Below, in pieces: positions 1 through 9,750 of a stretch of 64,000 nucleotides of DNA; position 1 is the first letter of the stretch; each line of letters starts with the position of its first letter. The stretch is from contig OMVJ01000002.1 of assembly GCA_900314495.1 (NCBI GenBank), positions 62,001 through 126,000 on the forward strand, read 5' to 3'. The translations under genes and the position numbers were made by a program. The notes under the pieces were generated by a model that saw only the letters and a list, made by a program, of their open reading frames with translations, made no database searches and had not been told where the DNA came from. The DNA comes from an uncultured Olsenella sp. GTDB taxonomy: Bacteria; Actinomycetota; Coriobacteriia; Coriobacteriales; Atopobiaceae.

Positions 1-392
1 ACACGCCCAACACCTACGGCATCTACCTCTGCGGGAAGATCTTCCGCTGGGTGCTTGACGGCGGCGGCGTTGAGGCCATGGGAGAGCGAAACTGGAGCAA
101 GGTCCAGCCGCTTTACGACGCCATTGACCAGAGCCCCTTCTACGCCGGCTACGCGCAGCCGCAGGACCGCTCCATAGCAAACGTCACCTTCCACACCCCC
201 ACGCCGGAGCTGGACGCCGCCTTCGTCGCGGGCGCCCGGGAGCACGGCATAGTCAACATCAAGGGCCATCGCAGCCTGGGCGGCCTACGCGCAAGCTGCT
301 ACAACGCCGTCTCCGAAGAGGCGGTGAGCGCCCTCATCTCGTACATGGGCGAGTTCGAAGCCGCCCATGCTGCGGAGGCCCGATCTCTGTAG
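1..392 (+). CDS. serC: phosphoserine aminotransferase, C-terminal part
   Basis: The reading frame is open from the window edge (first full codon at 3) to a stop at 390-392, so only about the last 129 residues are present. It begins TPNTYGIYLCGKIFRW, the part of the SerC fold just after the PLP lysine, and ends with the small domain (VNIKGHRSLGGLRASCYN), which matches the conserved GHRSVGGxRASxYN end of SerC. The enzyme transfers an amino group from glutamate to 3-phosphohydroxypyruvate in serine synthesis. serA follows 56 bases downstream on the same strand and makes its substrate, so the two are very likely co-transcribed. The start lies outside the window. Confidence 0.93.
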   Translation, partial: TPNTYGIYLCGKIFRWVLDGGGVEAMGERNWSKVQPLYDAIDQSPFYAGYAQPQDRSIANVTFHTPTPELDAAFVAGAREHGIVNIKGHRSLGGLRASCYNAVSEEAVSALISYMGEFEAAHAAEARSL

Positions 393-448
393 CCGGCTAC
401 CCGGCCGGCTCCCCAGACACCGTCAGGCATCCGCAGAAAGGAATCATC

Positions 449-1639
449 ATGCGCTACGTACGCGTTCTCGACAACATAACCCAGAACATCACGAAGGACG
501 GCGTCTCCAAGCTGGGCGACGGCTATGCCTCCACGCAGGACATAAACAAGGCCGACGCGATCCTCATCCGCGCCTCGGACATCAACGACCTTGAGTTCCC
601 GCCCTCCATCCGCTGCATCGCCCGCTCCGGCTCCGGCGTCAACAACATTCCGTACGAGCGCGTCGCCAAGCAGGGCATCGTGGTCTTCAACGCCCCCGGC
701 GCCAACTCCAACGCCGTGAAGGAGCTGGTCCTGGGCATGATGCTGTCCCACTCGCGCGACGTCACGGGTGGCGTCAACTGGTGCCTGGAGCACGCGGACG
801 ACCCAGACATCACCAAGGACGCCGAGCGCAGCAAGAAGGCCTTCGTGGGCCACGAGCTCATGGGCAAGAAGGTCGGCGTCGTGGGCGTGGGCAACATCGG
901 CTCCAAGGTGGCGAACGCCCTGTCGCACCTGGGCGCCCATGTGTTCTGGTACGACCCCTACCTCTCTGTGGAGCACGCCCTGAAGGTCTCCGCCAGCGTC
1001 ACGCGCGTGCACGACCTTGACGACCTCTGCCGCGACTGCGACTACCTGACCCTGCACGTGCCCTCCAAGGAGGACACTATCCGCATGATCGGCGAGCCGC
1101 AGATATACAAGATGAACCGCGGCGCCATGCTTCTGAACTACGCCCGCGCGGACATCGTGGACGAGGATGCCGTGGCGCACGCGCTGGACATGGGGCACCT
1201 CTCCCACTTCTGCACCGACTTCGCCACGCCCAAGACCATGCGGATGAAGAACACCACCGTCACCCCGCACATGGGTGCCTGCACGCGCGAGGCGGAGCAG
1301 AACTGCGCCAACATGGCCATCAGCGAGATGAAGGACTACCTGGAGAACGGCACCGTCCACAACTCCGTCAACTACCCGGACATCGACCTGGGAACCTGCC
1401 TGTACGACGGACGCATGTGCGCCCTGCACGCCAACAAGCCCAAGATGGTTGCGCAGATCACCTCCATCATGGCCGACGCGGACGTGAACATCCAGAAGAT
1501 GGCCAACGTCTCGCAGGGTGGCAACGCCTACACCATGGTCGACTTCTCCGGCGACCTGGATGACCCCACCATCCAGCGCCTGCGCTCCATTACCGGCATG
1601 TACCTGGTAAGGATCCTGCCGGGCACGTCCCAGCAGTAG
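449..1639 (+). CDS. serA: D-3-phosphoglycerate dehydrogenase
   Basis: This 396-residue protein oxidises 3-phosphoglycerate with NAD, the first step of serine synthesis. The substrate-binding stretch ARSGSGVNNIPYERV is near residue 55, the NAD-binding glycine motif VGVGNIGSKV is near residue 145, and the catalytic histidine is in TPHMGACTREAEQN. A C-terminal ACT domain (residues about 320-390, ALHANKPKMVAQITSIMA) suggests feedback sensing of an amino acid. The length fits the short SerA type without the extra intervening domain. The ATG has AGAAAGGA a few bases upstream. It lies between serC and a DUF1015 gene, a common serine-block arrangement in anaerobes. Confidence 0.95.
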   Translation: MRYVRVLDNITQNITKDGVSKLGDGYASTQDINKADAILIRASDINDLEFPPSIRCIARSGSGVNNIPYERVAKQGIVVFNAPGANSNAVKELVLGMMLSHSRDVTGGVNWCLEHADDPDITKDAERSKKAFVGHELMGKKVGVVGVGNIGSKVANALSHLGAHVFWYDPYLSVEHALKVSASVTRVHDLDDLCRDCDYLTLHVPSKEDTIRMIGEPQIYKMNRGAMLLNYARADIVDEDAVAHALDMGHLSHFCTDFATPKTMRMKNTTVTPHMGACTREAEQNCANMAISEMKDYLENGTVHNSVNYPDIDLGTCLYDGRMCALHANKPKMVAQITSIMADADVNIQKMANVSQGGNAYTMVDFSGDLDDPTIQRLRSITGMYLVRILPGTSQQ

Positions 1640-1702
1640 GGTCGCCACGTTAGGGCGCATCGCCCAACCGGCACAGGATCACGACCAGGTGGGAGGCACG
1701 TC

Positions 1703-2962
1703 ATGCGAGTGGAGCCAATCGATTGCCTGAGGCCCCGTCCCGAGAAGGTGGGCGAGTTCACCTCGCTTCCCTACGACGTCTTCACGGAAGGCGAGGCGCG
1801 CGCCTACGCGGCCGCGCACCCCACCTCCTTTCTGGCCATAGACCGGCCGGAGACCAACTTTCCCGCAGGCCAGGACCCCTACGCGCCCGAGGTTTACGAG
1901 AAGGCCCACCAGCTGCTGCTGGACCGCCAGCGCGACTTCACGCTCCTGCGCGAGGAGAGACCCTGCCTCTTCCTGTACGAGCTGACGGAGGCCTCGGGCC
2001 ACAGCCAGTGCGGGCTCGTCGCCTCCTGCGCCATTGACGACTACCTGGACGGGACCATCCGCCGCCACGAGGCCACCCGCGCCGAGAAGGAGGACGACCG
2101 CGTCCGCCACATCAAGGCCACGGGGGCCCAGACGGGGCCTATCTTCCTGACCTACCGCGACAACTACGCCCTGGACGTGATTCTGGGGCTGGCCCGCAGC
2201 GGAGAGCCTCTGTACGACTGGACCGACGAGCTTGGCGTGCGCCAGCGCGTCTGGCGCATTGCCCGCGACGCGGCGATAGAGGCCATCTGCGCCACATTCG
2301 CCACGATCGACGCCGCCTACGTGGCCGACGGCCACCACCGCCTGGCCGCGGCGGCGCGCGTGTGCCAGGACTGGCGGGAGCGCGACGGCGCGAGTCCCGA
2401 CGGCAGCCTGCGGCCCTACGAGACCTTCCTGGCGGTTCTGTTCCCCGCCAGCCAGCTGCGCGTGCTCCCCTACAACCGCGTGGTCACCGACACGGGCGCG
2501 CTTTCCTTCGAGGAGTTCACGAGGCGCGTGGAGGAGGCGGGCTTCTCTTGGTCACGGCCGCAGGCCGAGCCCTGCACCCCCACGGAGCACGGCACCTTTG
2601 GCGTGTTTGCGAAGGGTGCCTGGTACCGGCTTCGCTGGCAGGGCGCCACGACGGACGACCCGTACGGCCAGCTCGACACGGCGCTTCTGCACCGCACGAT
2701 AGTCGAGGGCATTCTGGGCATCACGGACCCGCGAACCGACCCACGCCTCAGCTTCCATGGGGGCCTGGAGGACCCACGTGCGCTGGAGCCCGTTGCCGGC
2801 GCGCACGGCGTCGCCTTCGTGCTCTACCCCACCTCGGTGGAGGAGCTCATGGCGGTGGCCGATGACGGCAAGCTCATGCCGCCCAAGTCCACCTGGTTCG
2901 AGCCCAAGCTCAGGAGCGGGCTCTTCATCCGGCGAATTGACCAGGCGCGCAGGCAAAGGTAG
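1703..2962 (+). CDS. DUF1015 family protein
   Basis: This is a 419-residue soluble protein of the DUF1015 family. The recognisable signature is VADGHHRLAAAARV near residue 214, together with an N-terminal RVEPIDCLRPRPEKVGEF that matches the usual start of the family. The ATG is preceded by GGTGGGAGGCACGTC. Family members frequently sit beside serA and serC, as here, 63 bases after serA, and some have been discussed as serine-related kinases. I cannot assign a reaction from the sequence alone. It is probably the last gene of the serine transcription unit, since it faces the convergent GtrA gene. Confidence 0.85.
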   Translation: MRVEPIDCLRPRPEKVGEFTSLPYDVFTEGEARAYAAAHPTSFLAIDRPETNFPAGQDPYAPEVYEKAHQLLLDRQRDFTLLREERPCLFLYELTEASGHSQCGLVASCAIDDYLDGTIRRHEATRAEKEDDRVRHIKATGAQTGPIFLTYRDNYALDVILGLARSGEPLYDWTDELGVRQRVWRIARDAAIEAICATFATIDAAYVADGHHRLAAAARVCQDWRERDGASPDGSLRPYETFLAVLFPASQLRVLPYNRVVTDTGALSFEEFTRRVEEAGFSWSRPQAEPCTPTEHGTFGVFAKGAWYRLRWQGATTDDPYGQLDTALLHRTIVEGILGITDPRTDPRLSFHGGLEDPRALEPVAGAHGVAFVLYPTSVEELMAVADDGKLMPPKSTWFEPKLRSGLFIRRIDQARRQR

Positions 2963-2969
2963 CCAAGAG

Positions 2970-2988
2970 CCGCAGGGCCACCCTGCGG
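2970..2988. terminator. hairpin between convergent genes
   Basis: A perfect 8-bp stem (CCGCAGGG / CCCTGCGG) with a 3-base loop lies 8 bases after the DUF1015 stop and before the end of the convergent GtrA gene. There is no strong T-run on either side, although the minus-strand continuation (CTCTTGG) is mildly T-rich. It could stop transcription in either direction; the assignment is weak. Confidence 0.45.
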
Positions 2989-3006
2989 GAGAAGGAACGC
3001 TATCCC

Positions 3007-3441
3007 CTACGCCGCCTGTCCCGCACCGTCACCGGCGTCCAGCCACTTCTTGCGGCTGAAGAAGTTCCAGATCATGACCACCGCGGTGGCAACCACCTTC
3101 GTTGCCGTGACGGCAACGGGGGCGCCGCCTATGGTCACGAGGCCTACCCACATCACGAGCTCGTTGATGGCGAGGCCGATGACCGAGAGCACGATGAAGA
3201 TGGCGAACTCCTTGCCACGGGAGAGGTCGTCCCGGTGGGTGAACACGTACCTCATGGACGCCAGGTAGTTGAAGACGACGGAGACCGTGAACGAGATACC
3301 GGCAGCCACCACGGAGTTCACGCCGAACCCCACGTTGAGCAGCATGAGCACGCCGTAGTCAATGAAAAACGCAATGGCTCCCACCACGCCGAACTTCAGG
3401 AACTGCTCGATAAGCTTCTTCATGGCACACCTAACTCCCAC
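3007..3441 (-). CDS. GtrA family membrane protein
   Basis: This 144-residue protein has four predicted membrane helices with the GtrA pattern, starting KKLIEQFLKFGVVGAIAFFIDYGVLMLL. GtrA proteins are thought to help move undecaprenyl-linked sugars across the membrane for cell-surface glycosylation. The ORF opens at 3441 (GVRCAMKKLIEQ), but the ATG of MKKLIEQ at about 3423 is an equally good or better start. It is a single gene, convergent with the serine block and divergent from the polysaccharide deacetylase gene, which is also an envelope function. Confidence 0.85.
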   Translation of the reverse strand: MGVRCAMKKLIEQFLKFGVVGAIAFFIDYGVLMLLNVGFGVNSVVAAGISFTVSVVFNYLASMRYVFTHRDDLSRGKEFAIFIVLSVIGLAINELVMWVGLVTIGGAPVAVTATKVVATAVVMIWNFFSRKKWLDAGDGAGQAA

Positions 3442-3685
3442 CGCGACTCGGGACCAGGAAAGATTAGCCCAGCGGGCGCCCTCCTGCCGCCCTCCGCGGA
3501 CTTCCGCACGAAACCACCAGCACCCCCAAGGAATCCTGACGGCGCGGCCCCCCAGGGAACTTCACGCCGTCTCCCCAAAGGAGACTTTCGGCCCCCAGGC
3601 GGCCCACATCCCATAGAATGGTTCCCACCAACGCAGCCAAAGACGCAGCAGAGACGCTCACGATTCGAGGACGGGAAGCGGAAGC
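3442..3685. other. divergent intergenic region
   Basis: This stretch separates the divergent GtrA and polysaccharide deacetylase genes and so should hold both promoters. It is C-rich on the plus strand and I could not pick out a convincing -10/-35 pair or any gene in it. Confidence 0.4.
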
Positions 3686-5350
3686 ATGGCACAGGGTCGC
3701 TATGAGTCACGCGACAACAGGGATGTCCAGTCAGGCGCGCGGTCCCAAGCGACGGGCCAGCGCCGCCGCACCACCCACCTGGACACCCAGGCACCGCGTT
3801 CCGCCACGCGCGAGCGCACGGGCCGCCAGCCGGCAGACGCCACCGCGCGGCGCGAGCGCCGAAGCGGCTACGAGAACCGCCGCGACGCCGAAAAGCGGGC
3901 GACGGACCAGCACCAGCGGCGGTCCGCGCCGCCCATTGGCGTGGAGCCTCGTGACGAGTCCCGCCCGCGCGAGCTCAACCGTCGCAACTCCCACAACTCG
4001 TACGATCCCATGGCCCAGAGGCGGTCAAACTCGGCCGTCATCGTCACGGCCATCGTCCTCCTGTCCGCGCTTGCCATCTTCATCGTGTTCTGGACGCACC
4101 GGCCCATCTCCATCACCGTGGACGGCTCGGACGCCACGGTGCAGGTGGGGTCCTCGCTTGCGTCAATAGCGAAGGCCCGCCACGTCAGCGTGAAGCCGGG
4201 GGACTTCGTCTCCGTCTCGGGCGACGTGCTGACGGAGGGCGAGGGTGAGCCCTTCTCGGCCAAGGTCAACGGCAGCGACCTCTCTCACGACCAGATGGCC
4301 AGCTACAAGGCCCGCTCGCACGACAGCATAGAGTTCGACGACGGCGCCGACATCACGGAGGACTACGACGTCCAGATTCAGGAGCAGCAGCCCGTCCTCA
4401 AGATGGAGGGCGGCTACGGCGCGGTCTCCTACGTGAAGCAGTGGGGCCAGGTCGGCAAGACGGAGCTCAGGACGGGCAAGGTGTCCGGCACCACCGCCGA
4501 GGGCGACACCCTGCAGGAGGTGCAGGACTGCATCATAGAGATGCACAACGTGAAGCCCGACAACAACCAGAAGCTGGTCGCGCTCACCTTCGACGACGGC
4601 CCGGCGGAGACCTACACCGAGCAGTACCTGGACATCCTTGCCAAGTACGACGCCAAGGCCACGTTCTTCTTCCTGGGGGACTCCATCACGGAGCACCCGG
4701 ACCTGGCCAAGAGGGTGGCAGACGCGGGCATGCAGGTCTGCAGCCACACCGACACGCACCAGGACCTGACCACCCTCAGCTCCTCCAAGCTGAGGGAGGA
4801 GATAGGCAGCACCTTCTCGACCATCAAGGACGCGACGGGCGTAGAGACCACCACCATCCGCCCGCCCTACGGCTCCTTCAAGGAGAAGACCTGGCTGGAC
4901 TCCCAGGGCACCATCTCCGCCTCCATCATCTGGAACATGGACTCCGGCGACTGGAGGCTGCAGGGGTCGGAATCCATAGTCGCCAATGCCACGAGCGGAA
5001 TCCAGCCGGGCTACATCATCCTCATGCATGACGGCGGCGGTGACCGCTCGCAGGACGTGGAGGCGCTCCCCCAGATTCTGCAGACCTTGCAGGCCCAGGG
5101 GTACCGCTTCGTGACGCTGTCCGAGCTCCTCTCGTCCGACAGCTCCATCCCCGCGGACGTAGCCTCCGGCAACGCCACCATGCCCGAGGGTGCGGTGTGG
5201 CCCACCCAGATCTCCGCAGAGGACCTCGAGGCCTCCTCCACGTCCGGCGGATCCGACACCGCCTCGGACAGCTCGGGCGATTCGGACGAGGACGCGTCCA
5301 GCGAGGAGTCCTCCGACGCGACGTCTGAGGACGAGGGCGAAGGGGAGTAG
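3686..5350 (+). CDS. membrane-anchored polysaccharide deacetylase (NodB domain)
   Basis: The 554-residue protein has an Arg/Gln-rich cytoplasmic tail (about 1-110), one membrane helix (SAVIVTAIVLLSALAIFIVF), an extracellular linker domain, and a NodB-type deacetylase domain. Catalytic motifs are intact: TFDDGP for the metal-binding Asp, SHTDTH for the histidines, RPPYGS, MDSGDW and LMHDGGG. The C-terminus (about 500-554) is a Ser/Asp/Glu-rich low-complexity tail. The likely role is deacetylation of N-acetyl sugars in peptidoglycan or a surface polysaccharide, outside the cell. A longer paralogue with the same architecture lies at 10613-12574. The ATG is preceded by GGGAAGCGGAAGC. Confidence 0.88.
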   Translation: MAQGRYESRDNRDVQSGARSQATGQRRRTTHLDTQAPRSATRERTGRQPADATARRERRSGYENRRDAEKRATDQHQRRSAPPIGVEPRDESRPRELNRRNSHNSYDPMAQRRSNSAVIVTAIVLLSALAIFIVFWTHRPISITVDGSDATVQVGSSLASIAKARHVSVKPGDFVSVSGDVLTEGEGEPFSAKVNGSDLSHDQMASYKARSHDSIEFDDGADITEDYDVQIQEQQPVLKMEGGYGAVSYVKQWGQVGKTELRTGKVSGTTAEGDTLQEVQDCIIEMHNVKPDNNQKLVALTFDDGPAETYTEQYLDILAKYDAKATFFFLGDSITEHPDLAKRVADAGMQVCSHTDTHQDLTTLSSSKLREEIGSTFSTIKDATGVETTTIRPPYGSFKEKTWLDSQGTISASIIWNMDSGDWRLQGSESIVANATSGIQPGYIILMHDGGGDRSQDVEALPQILQTLQAQGYRFVTLSELLSSDSSIPADVASGNATMPEGAVWPTQISAEDLEASSTSGGSDTASDSSGDSDEDASSEESSDATSEDEGEGE

Positions 5351-5474
5351 CCCCGGCGCGAGAGGTGCTCGCGGCAAGTTGCGGGAAGCCCGTGAACGCG
5401 TGGGGCAACTCGTGTAAAACCGCCCTCCACGGGGTATAGCTACTCTTAAAACCACGAAGGGAGCGGCAGGTTTT

Positions 5475-8123
5475 ATGTCTAGGGGCAGTTTCTTCAAGAG
5501 CAAGACCTTCATTGCGGAGGAGGCGGCGTGCGCCGCCGTCCTCGTGTTGATCCTTGCCACTGCGCCGGAGGTCACCAGCCCCCTCTTCGTCCTGGAAGTG
5601 CTTCTCACGGTAATACTGGGCGGGCTCGTCGTGGTCCACACCTACGCCTACGCAACCTGGCGCGCCCGGCTGGATGCGCACGCCGCCACAGAGTCCAAGG
5701 TCGAGGCCAGAGCGGACCAGGCATCCAGCACACAGTCAGGCGAAGCCGCCCAGGCCAGCCCGTCACAACCCGAGGCTGCCGCAACGGCTGACCAACCACC
5801 TGCAGCCGAGGCGGAGTCGGCCCAAGAGGACGAGGCACCGGAGCCTTCCGCACCCGCGGAGGAGGCGGATGCCGTCGAAGGTACGGATGCCGAGCCAACC
5901 GGAATCGTCCCCTCGGACGCCATTGCCCCAGAGGAGGACCCCGCCTTCGACTACGTTGCGCTCTTGGAACGCTTCGAGGCAGCGGAGGACACCTTTGCGG
6001 AGATGAAGGCCTTCGTGGGTGAGGTCAGAACGCGCCAGGCGGCGCAGACGGGCGGCCTGGTACCTGCGGACGCGCCAAGTGTGGACGACCTTTCCGCGCC
6101 AACCGCCTTCGAGCTCTGGCTCTGCCGCCTCCTCCTTGAGGGCGGCCTCTTCACCACCATGGACGAGCTGCCGGCAGTGGCCTTGGTGCGGCCACGCCGC
6201 ACGGGCCTCTGCTACCTGCGCATCCAAGCCACCCAGCTCACGTACGACGCCATGCTCCACGTGGTGAAGATCGAGGCGGCCCTCAACGCGGCGCTCCTTG
6301 CCTGGGACAACCTGGAGGACCCGCTCCACGCCCCGGAGGAGGAGCTCTACCGCTACAACCAGCGCATCCTCAACTCCGTCTGCGCCCAGCTGACCACGGG
6401 CAGGCTCGGCTACCCCTCCAAGGAAGACGAGCCCGACGGGGAGTGGGCCGTGCGCCACGCCATATCGCGCGCCATCGAGAGCGTCGTCCTTCCCTACCGG
6501 CTCGCGGCGGACTTCCGCACGAACGTCTCCGCGGGGCAGGTGGCGCTGAAGATCGACCTGACTCCCGCCCGGGCGTTCGCCTCCAGCTCGTACTCGGACG
6601 GAATCGGCATCGTCTCGACCACAAACGACATGCGTCGCATTGCCGCCAGCCACTACGCCCTGCGGCTGGGCATCCTGCTGTCGGAGTGCGCAATCCGCTC
6701 CAGCCAGAAGATCACCGACGTGTGGGCCATGGGCGTGGTGGACACTCCCATCGCCCACCGCTGCTACTACTCCGTCCACTTCACGCGGGACCAGCTGGAG
6801 GCCATCGACCTGGCCAACGTGGCCGACCCGGTGCAAGTATACCTGGACGCGGGCGCGTCCATCCACCTGCTGGGCCCCGCCGACGGCAGCTTCACCTACG
6901 ACGGCTACTACGTGCATGACTCCGCAATCCTGCTGCGCTGCGCAGAGACGTTCTCCCTGGAGGACGAGCGCTTCTGCCCGCCCGCGCGCTACGACCGCGT
7001 CAGGCTCTCCCCCAGGCGGCTCAGCAAGAGCCAGGCGGAGGCGCTTGGCACCAGCCGAGTCTCGGGCCTTGCCATCCAGGAGAACGACGCCCGCCGCGCC
7101 ATAGCGGACGAGATGATGCACTCCCTGGGCACGTCCACAGAGAAGAGCGTGCGGGCGATCCTTGCCAGCACCAGGGACGACGCGGACCCCTCGGTCCAGG
7201 ACGCGGCGTCGCGCACGGTGGGCAAGCTCATAGAGGGAACCATCCAGAACGACCCGGAGGAAATCTGGGACGAGTTCGTCAGCGGCGAGGCAATATACAG
7301 GGCGGTAGAGCGCGCGCAGGACGACTTTGCCGCCCATGACCTTGAGTCCGCGGCGCGCCACCTGGAGGAGGGGCTCAGGCCGTACGACGAGGCGGGCAAC
7401 CTTGCGGACACCTCGGCCATAGCCTACCGGGGGTTTGACAACTACGTGGACCGCGGCCTATACAACAGGCTGTACGCCGACGACAAACGCACCGTCATGC
7501 TCGTTCCCGAGGGCTACCTCGAGGCCCACCTGCTGCTCACGGTCGCCCTGCTCGGGGGCCGCAAGGACGCCAAGGGAGCCCTGGCCCACGCACGTCGCGC
7601 GTACGAGCTCTCGCCCCTCAACACCACCGCCAACATCAACCTGGTGGGGTGCCTGGAGGCGAACGACCTGACGGACGAGGCCATGCAGACCCTGACCCAC
7701 CTGCTGACCATCGCGCACGACCCCCAGGGAATCGCCTTCGGGTACTACCAGATGGCCCACTACCAGTGGAAGGCGGGCAACGTTCGGGCGGCGGCCGCCT
7801 GCTACCAGCGCTGCATCAAGTTCATGCCCGCCGCCCTCCCCCTCCTCACAATGGAGCTCACCATGCTGGCCGTCCAGGGGGATCCCACCCTTGCCGGCAA
7901 CTCCCTCTCGGACGAGGAGAGCGGGGCCATTCTCAAGGAGGCCGGGATACCCATCTCGCCCACGCAGAGCATCGAGCAGATCTTCCTGGAGGAGCTTCGC
8001 GCCTCCATGGACGCCGAGGTCTTCCCCGTTGCGAAGAGCTTCCTCAACCTGCTTGGGTACTTCTCCGGGGACGACGTAATCTTCGGCGTCATGCGCTCCA
8101 TGGAGGGCGAACCGGACCGCTAG
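5475..8123 (+). CDS. large membrane protein with acidic linker and TPR-like C-terminus
   Basis: I do not recognise a named family for this 882-residue protein. It starts with two membrane helices (about residues 16-58), followed by an Ala/Glu/Pro/Gln-rich linker (about 75-155) and a large soluble part that should be cytoplasmic. Residues about 620-830 contain helical repeats resembling tetratricopeptide units, for example YLEAHLLLTVALLGGRKDAKGALAHA split around ALGG and the AYELSPLN and CYQRCIKFMP segments. No catalytic motif is evident. It follows the deacetylase gene by 124 bases on the same strand. A scaffold or assembly role at the membrane would fit, but that is inference. Confidence 0.75.
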   Translation: MSRGSFFKSKTFIAEEAACAAVLVLILATAPEVTSPLFVLEVLLTVILGGLVVVHTYAYATWRARLDAHAATESKVEARADQASSTQSGEAAQASPSQPEAAATADQPPAAEAESAQEDEAPEPSAPAEEADAVEGTDAEPTGIVPSDAIAPEEDPAFDYVALLERFEAAEDTFAEMKAFVGEVRTRQAAQTGGLVPADAPSVDDLSAPTAFELWLCRLLLEGGLFTTMDELPAVALVRPRRTGLCYLRIQATQLTYDAMLHVVKIEAALNAALLAWDNLEDPLHAPEEELYRYNQRILNSVCAQLTTGRLGYPSKEDEPDGEWAVRHAISRAIESVVLPYRLAADFRTNVSAGQVALKIDLTPARAFASSSYSDGIGIVSTTNDMRRIAASHYALRLGILLSECAIRSSQKITDVWAMGVVDTPIAHRCYYSVHFTRDQLEAIDLANVADPVQVYLDAGASIHLLGPADGSFTYDGYYVHDSAILLRCAETFSLEDERFCPPARYDRVRLSPRRLSKSQAEALGTSRVSGLAIQENDARRAIADEMMHSLGTSTEKSVRAILASTRDDADPSVQDAASRTVGKLIEGTIQNDPEEIWDEFVSGEAIYRAVERAQDDFAAHDLESAARHLEEGLRPYDEAGNLADTSAIAYRGFDNYVDRGLYNRLYADDKRTVMLVPEGYLEAHLLLTVALLGGRKDAKGALAHARRAYELSPLNTTANINLVGCLEANDLTDEAMQTLTHLLTIAHDPQGIAFGYYQMAHYQWKAGNVRAAAACYQRCIKFMPAALPLLTMELTMLAVQGDPTLAGNSLSDEESGAILKEAGIPISPTQSIEQIFLEELRASMDAEVFPVAKSFLNLLGYFSGDDVIFGVMRSMEGEPDR

Positions 8124-8188
8124 CGCCACGGCAGAGTGGCGAGGCGGCCCGGTTCAAGACGGGCTTCTGTTGGAGCCTGGGCTAGGGG

Positions 8189-9610
8189 CTAGTAGCTGAG
8201 CCTCATGAGCCGGGCAATGGTGACGATGTAGATCTTCAGGGCGCGCTTGAGCGTGTCCTCCTCAATGCCCTCGTCCGGGCCATGCTCGGGACCCACCCAC
8301 TCCGGGTCCACCACATGCGGGTCGTGGGGGCCGAAGGCGACTGCGCGCGCGAAGTGGCGGGCGTAGGTGCCACCGCCGATGGTGAAAGCCTGGTCATCCC
8401 TGCCGGTGAACTCGTCGTAGGTTGAGACGAGGGTCTTTATCTCCTCCGACGTGGGAGCGATGTAGAAGGGCTTCATGTCATGGGAGGCCTCCGCCGTGCT
8501 CTTGTGCGCCGCCGCGATGGTGGACATGCGGGCAAGCAGGACGTCCGCCGTCGTGCTTGTGGGGTAGCGGATGTCCATGGTCTGGACCAGGCGCGCGCCC
8601 TGGGTGCGGATGGTGCCGCCGATGGCAGTCAGGGGGTCGAAGGCGTCGTCCTGCGCGGCGATGCCCAGTGACGAGCCGTCGGTAGTCGCGAAGACCAGGC
8701 GCTCCATCTGCAGGAAGGGACGCTCCTCGGCAGTGTAGACGCCGTTCTCCAGCAGGTACTCGACCAGCATGCCAATGGCGTTGACAGTGCCTGCGGGGAG
8801 GGAGGCGTGGCCGCCCTTGCCGTGCGCGGTGAGCTTCACCAGGCCCTCGCCCGCGGGCTCCACGTCAATGCCCTGCGCGGGAGCCAGCTCGCCGGCACCG
8901 GTGCGCACGGTGACGGACGCGACGCCGGGAATGGCATTGGTGACCGTGCCGCCGTCAAACTCCACGATGCGCGACGCGGGGCCGAGAATGTCGCCCGACG
9001 TCAGCGTGATGTTCACGTGGCCCTTCTCGCCGCAGATCACGGGGAAGTCCGCGTCCGGCGAGAAGCAGAACTCCGGCTGGGGGAAGTGGTTCAGGTACCA
9101 CTCCACGTCCGCCATGTTCGTCTCCTCGTTGTTGCCCACCAGGACGCGAAGCGTGTAGGGCAGCCTCTTGCCGGACTCCGCCAGCCTGCGCGCAAAGAAG
9201 TGCGCCGCGTACAGCGAAAGGACGAAGGGGCCCTTGTCGTCCAGGACGCCACGGCCGATGAGGTAGCCGTCCTTGCGCGTCACGCGCAACGGGTCGAACG
9301 TCCAGCCGGTGCCCAGGGGCACGATGTCCGTGTGGGCAATGGTGGCCAGGTACTTCTGGGACTCTCCCGGGACGTCCGCGTACCCTATGTAGCCGTCGCA
9401 GTCATGGGCGTCCAGGCCCAGCCTGGCCGCCACCTCCAGCGCGCGGGAAAGGGCCTCGTAGGGCGCGGGGCCCCAGGGCTTGCCGGGCTCCGCATGCTCC
9501 AGGTCCTCCACCGACTCAACCTGAACCAGGTAGTCAATGTCCTTGACGACGTCCTCCCAGACCTCGTCCACGTACGCGTCAACCTCGCGCTTGAGCTCCT
9601 CGTCAGCCAT
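8189..9610 (-). CDS. pepV: M20 family Sapep/PepV-type dipeptidase
   Basis: This 473-residue metallopeptidase hydrolyses dipeptides in the cytoplasm. Metal-site motifs of the PepV group are present: IAHTDIVPLGTGW, GRGVLDDKGP, GNNEETNM with the catalytic Glu, SPDADFPVICGEKG, and the C-terminal GGGTYARHF with the last metal ligand. The ATG at 9610 is chosen because AGGAGG lies six bases upstream; the longer open frame to 9784 would overlap the promoter of the divergent HAD gene and has no family similarity. It stands alone on the minus strand. Confidence 0.88.
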   Translation of the reverse strand: MADEELKREVDAYVDEVWEDVVKDIDYLVQVESVEDLEHAEPGKPWGPAPYEALSRALEVAARLGLDAHDCDGYIGYADVPGESQKYLATIAHTDIVPLGTGWTFDPLRVTRKDGYLIGRGVLDDKGPFVLSLYAAHFFARRLAESGKRLPYTLRVLVGNNEETNMADVEWYLNHFPQPEFCFSPDADFPVICGEKGHVNITLTSGDILGPASRIVEFDGGTVTNAIPGVASVTVRTGAGELAPAQGIDVEPAGEGLVKLTAHGKGGHASLPAGTVNAIGMLVEYLLENGVYTAEERPFLQMERLVFATTDGSSLGIAAQDDAFDPLTAIGGTIRTQGARLVQTMDIRYPTSTTADVLLARMSTIAAAHKSTAEASHDMKPFYIAPTSEEIKTLVSTYDEFTGRDDQAFTIGGGTYARHFARAVAFGPHDPHVVDPEWVGPEHGPDEGIEEDTLKRALKIYIVTIARLMRLSY

Positions 9611-9750
9611 GTTGCCTCCTTGCGCCTTGGGGCGCCTCGCCTTCAGTTCATCTCCCGTAGTGTAGCGCGCCGGACGGCACGCGTCGCGCCCCGCCGGCCC
9701 GTGGTAGACTCGGCGGAAAACCGTTTTCTTGAACACTAGGGAGACTACGC

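Noticed and set aside
299-1660. Long minus-strand ORF (453 codons) opposite serC and serA
   Set aside because: It mirrors the third-position GC bias of serA, has His/Val/Gly-rich composition typical of antisense frames, and no recognisable domain.
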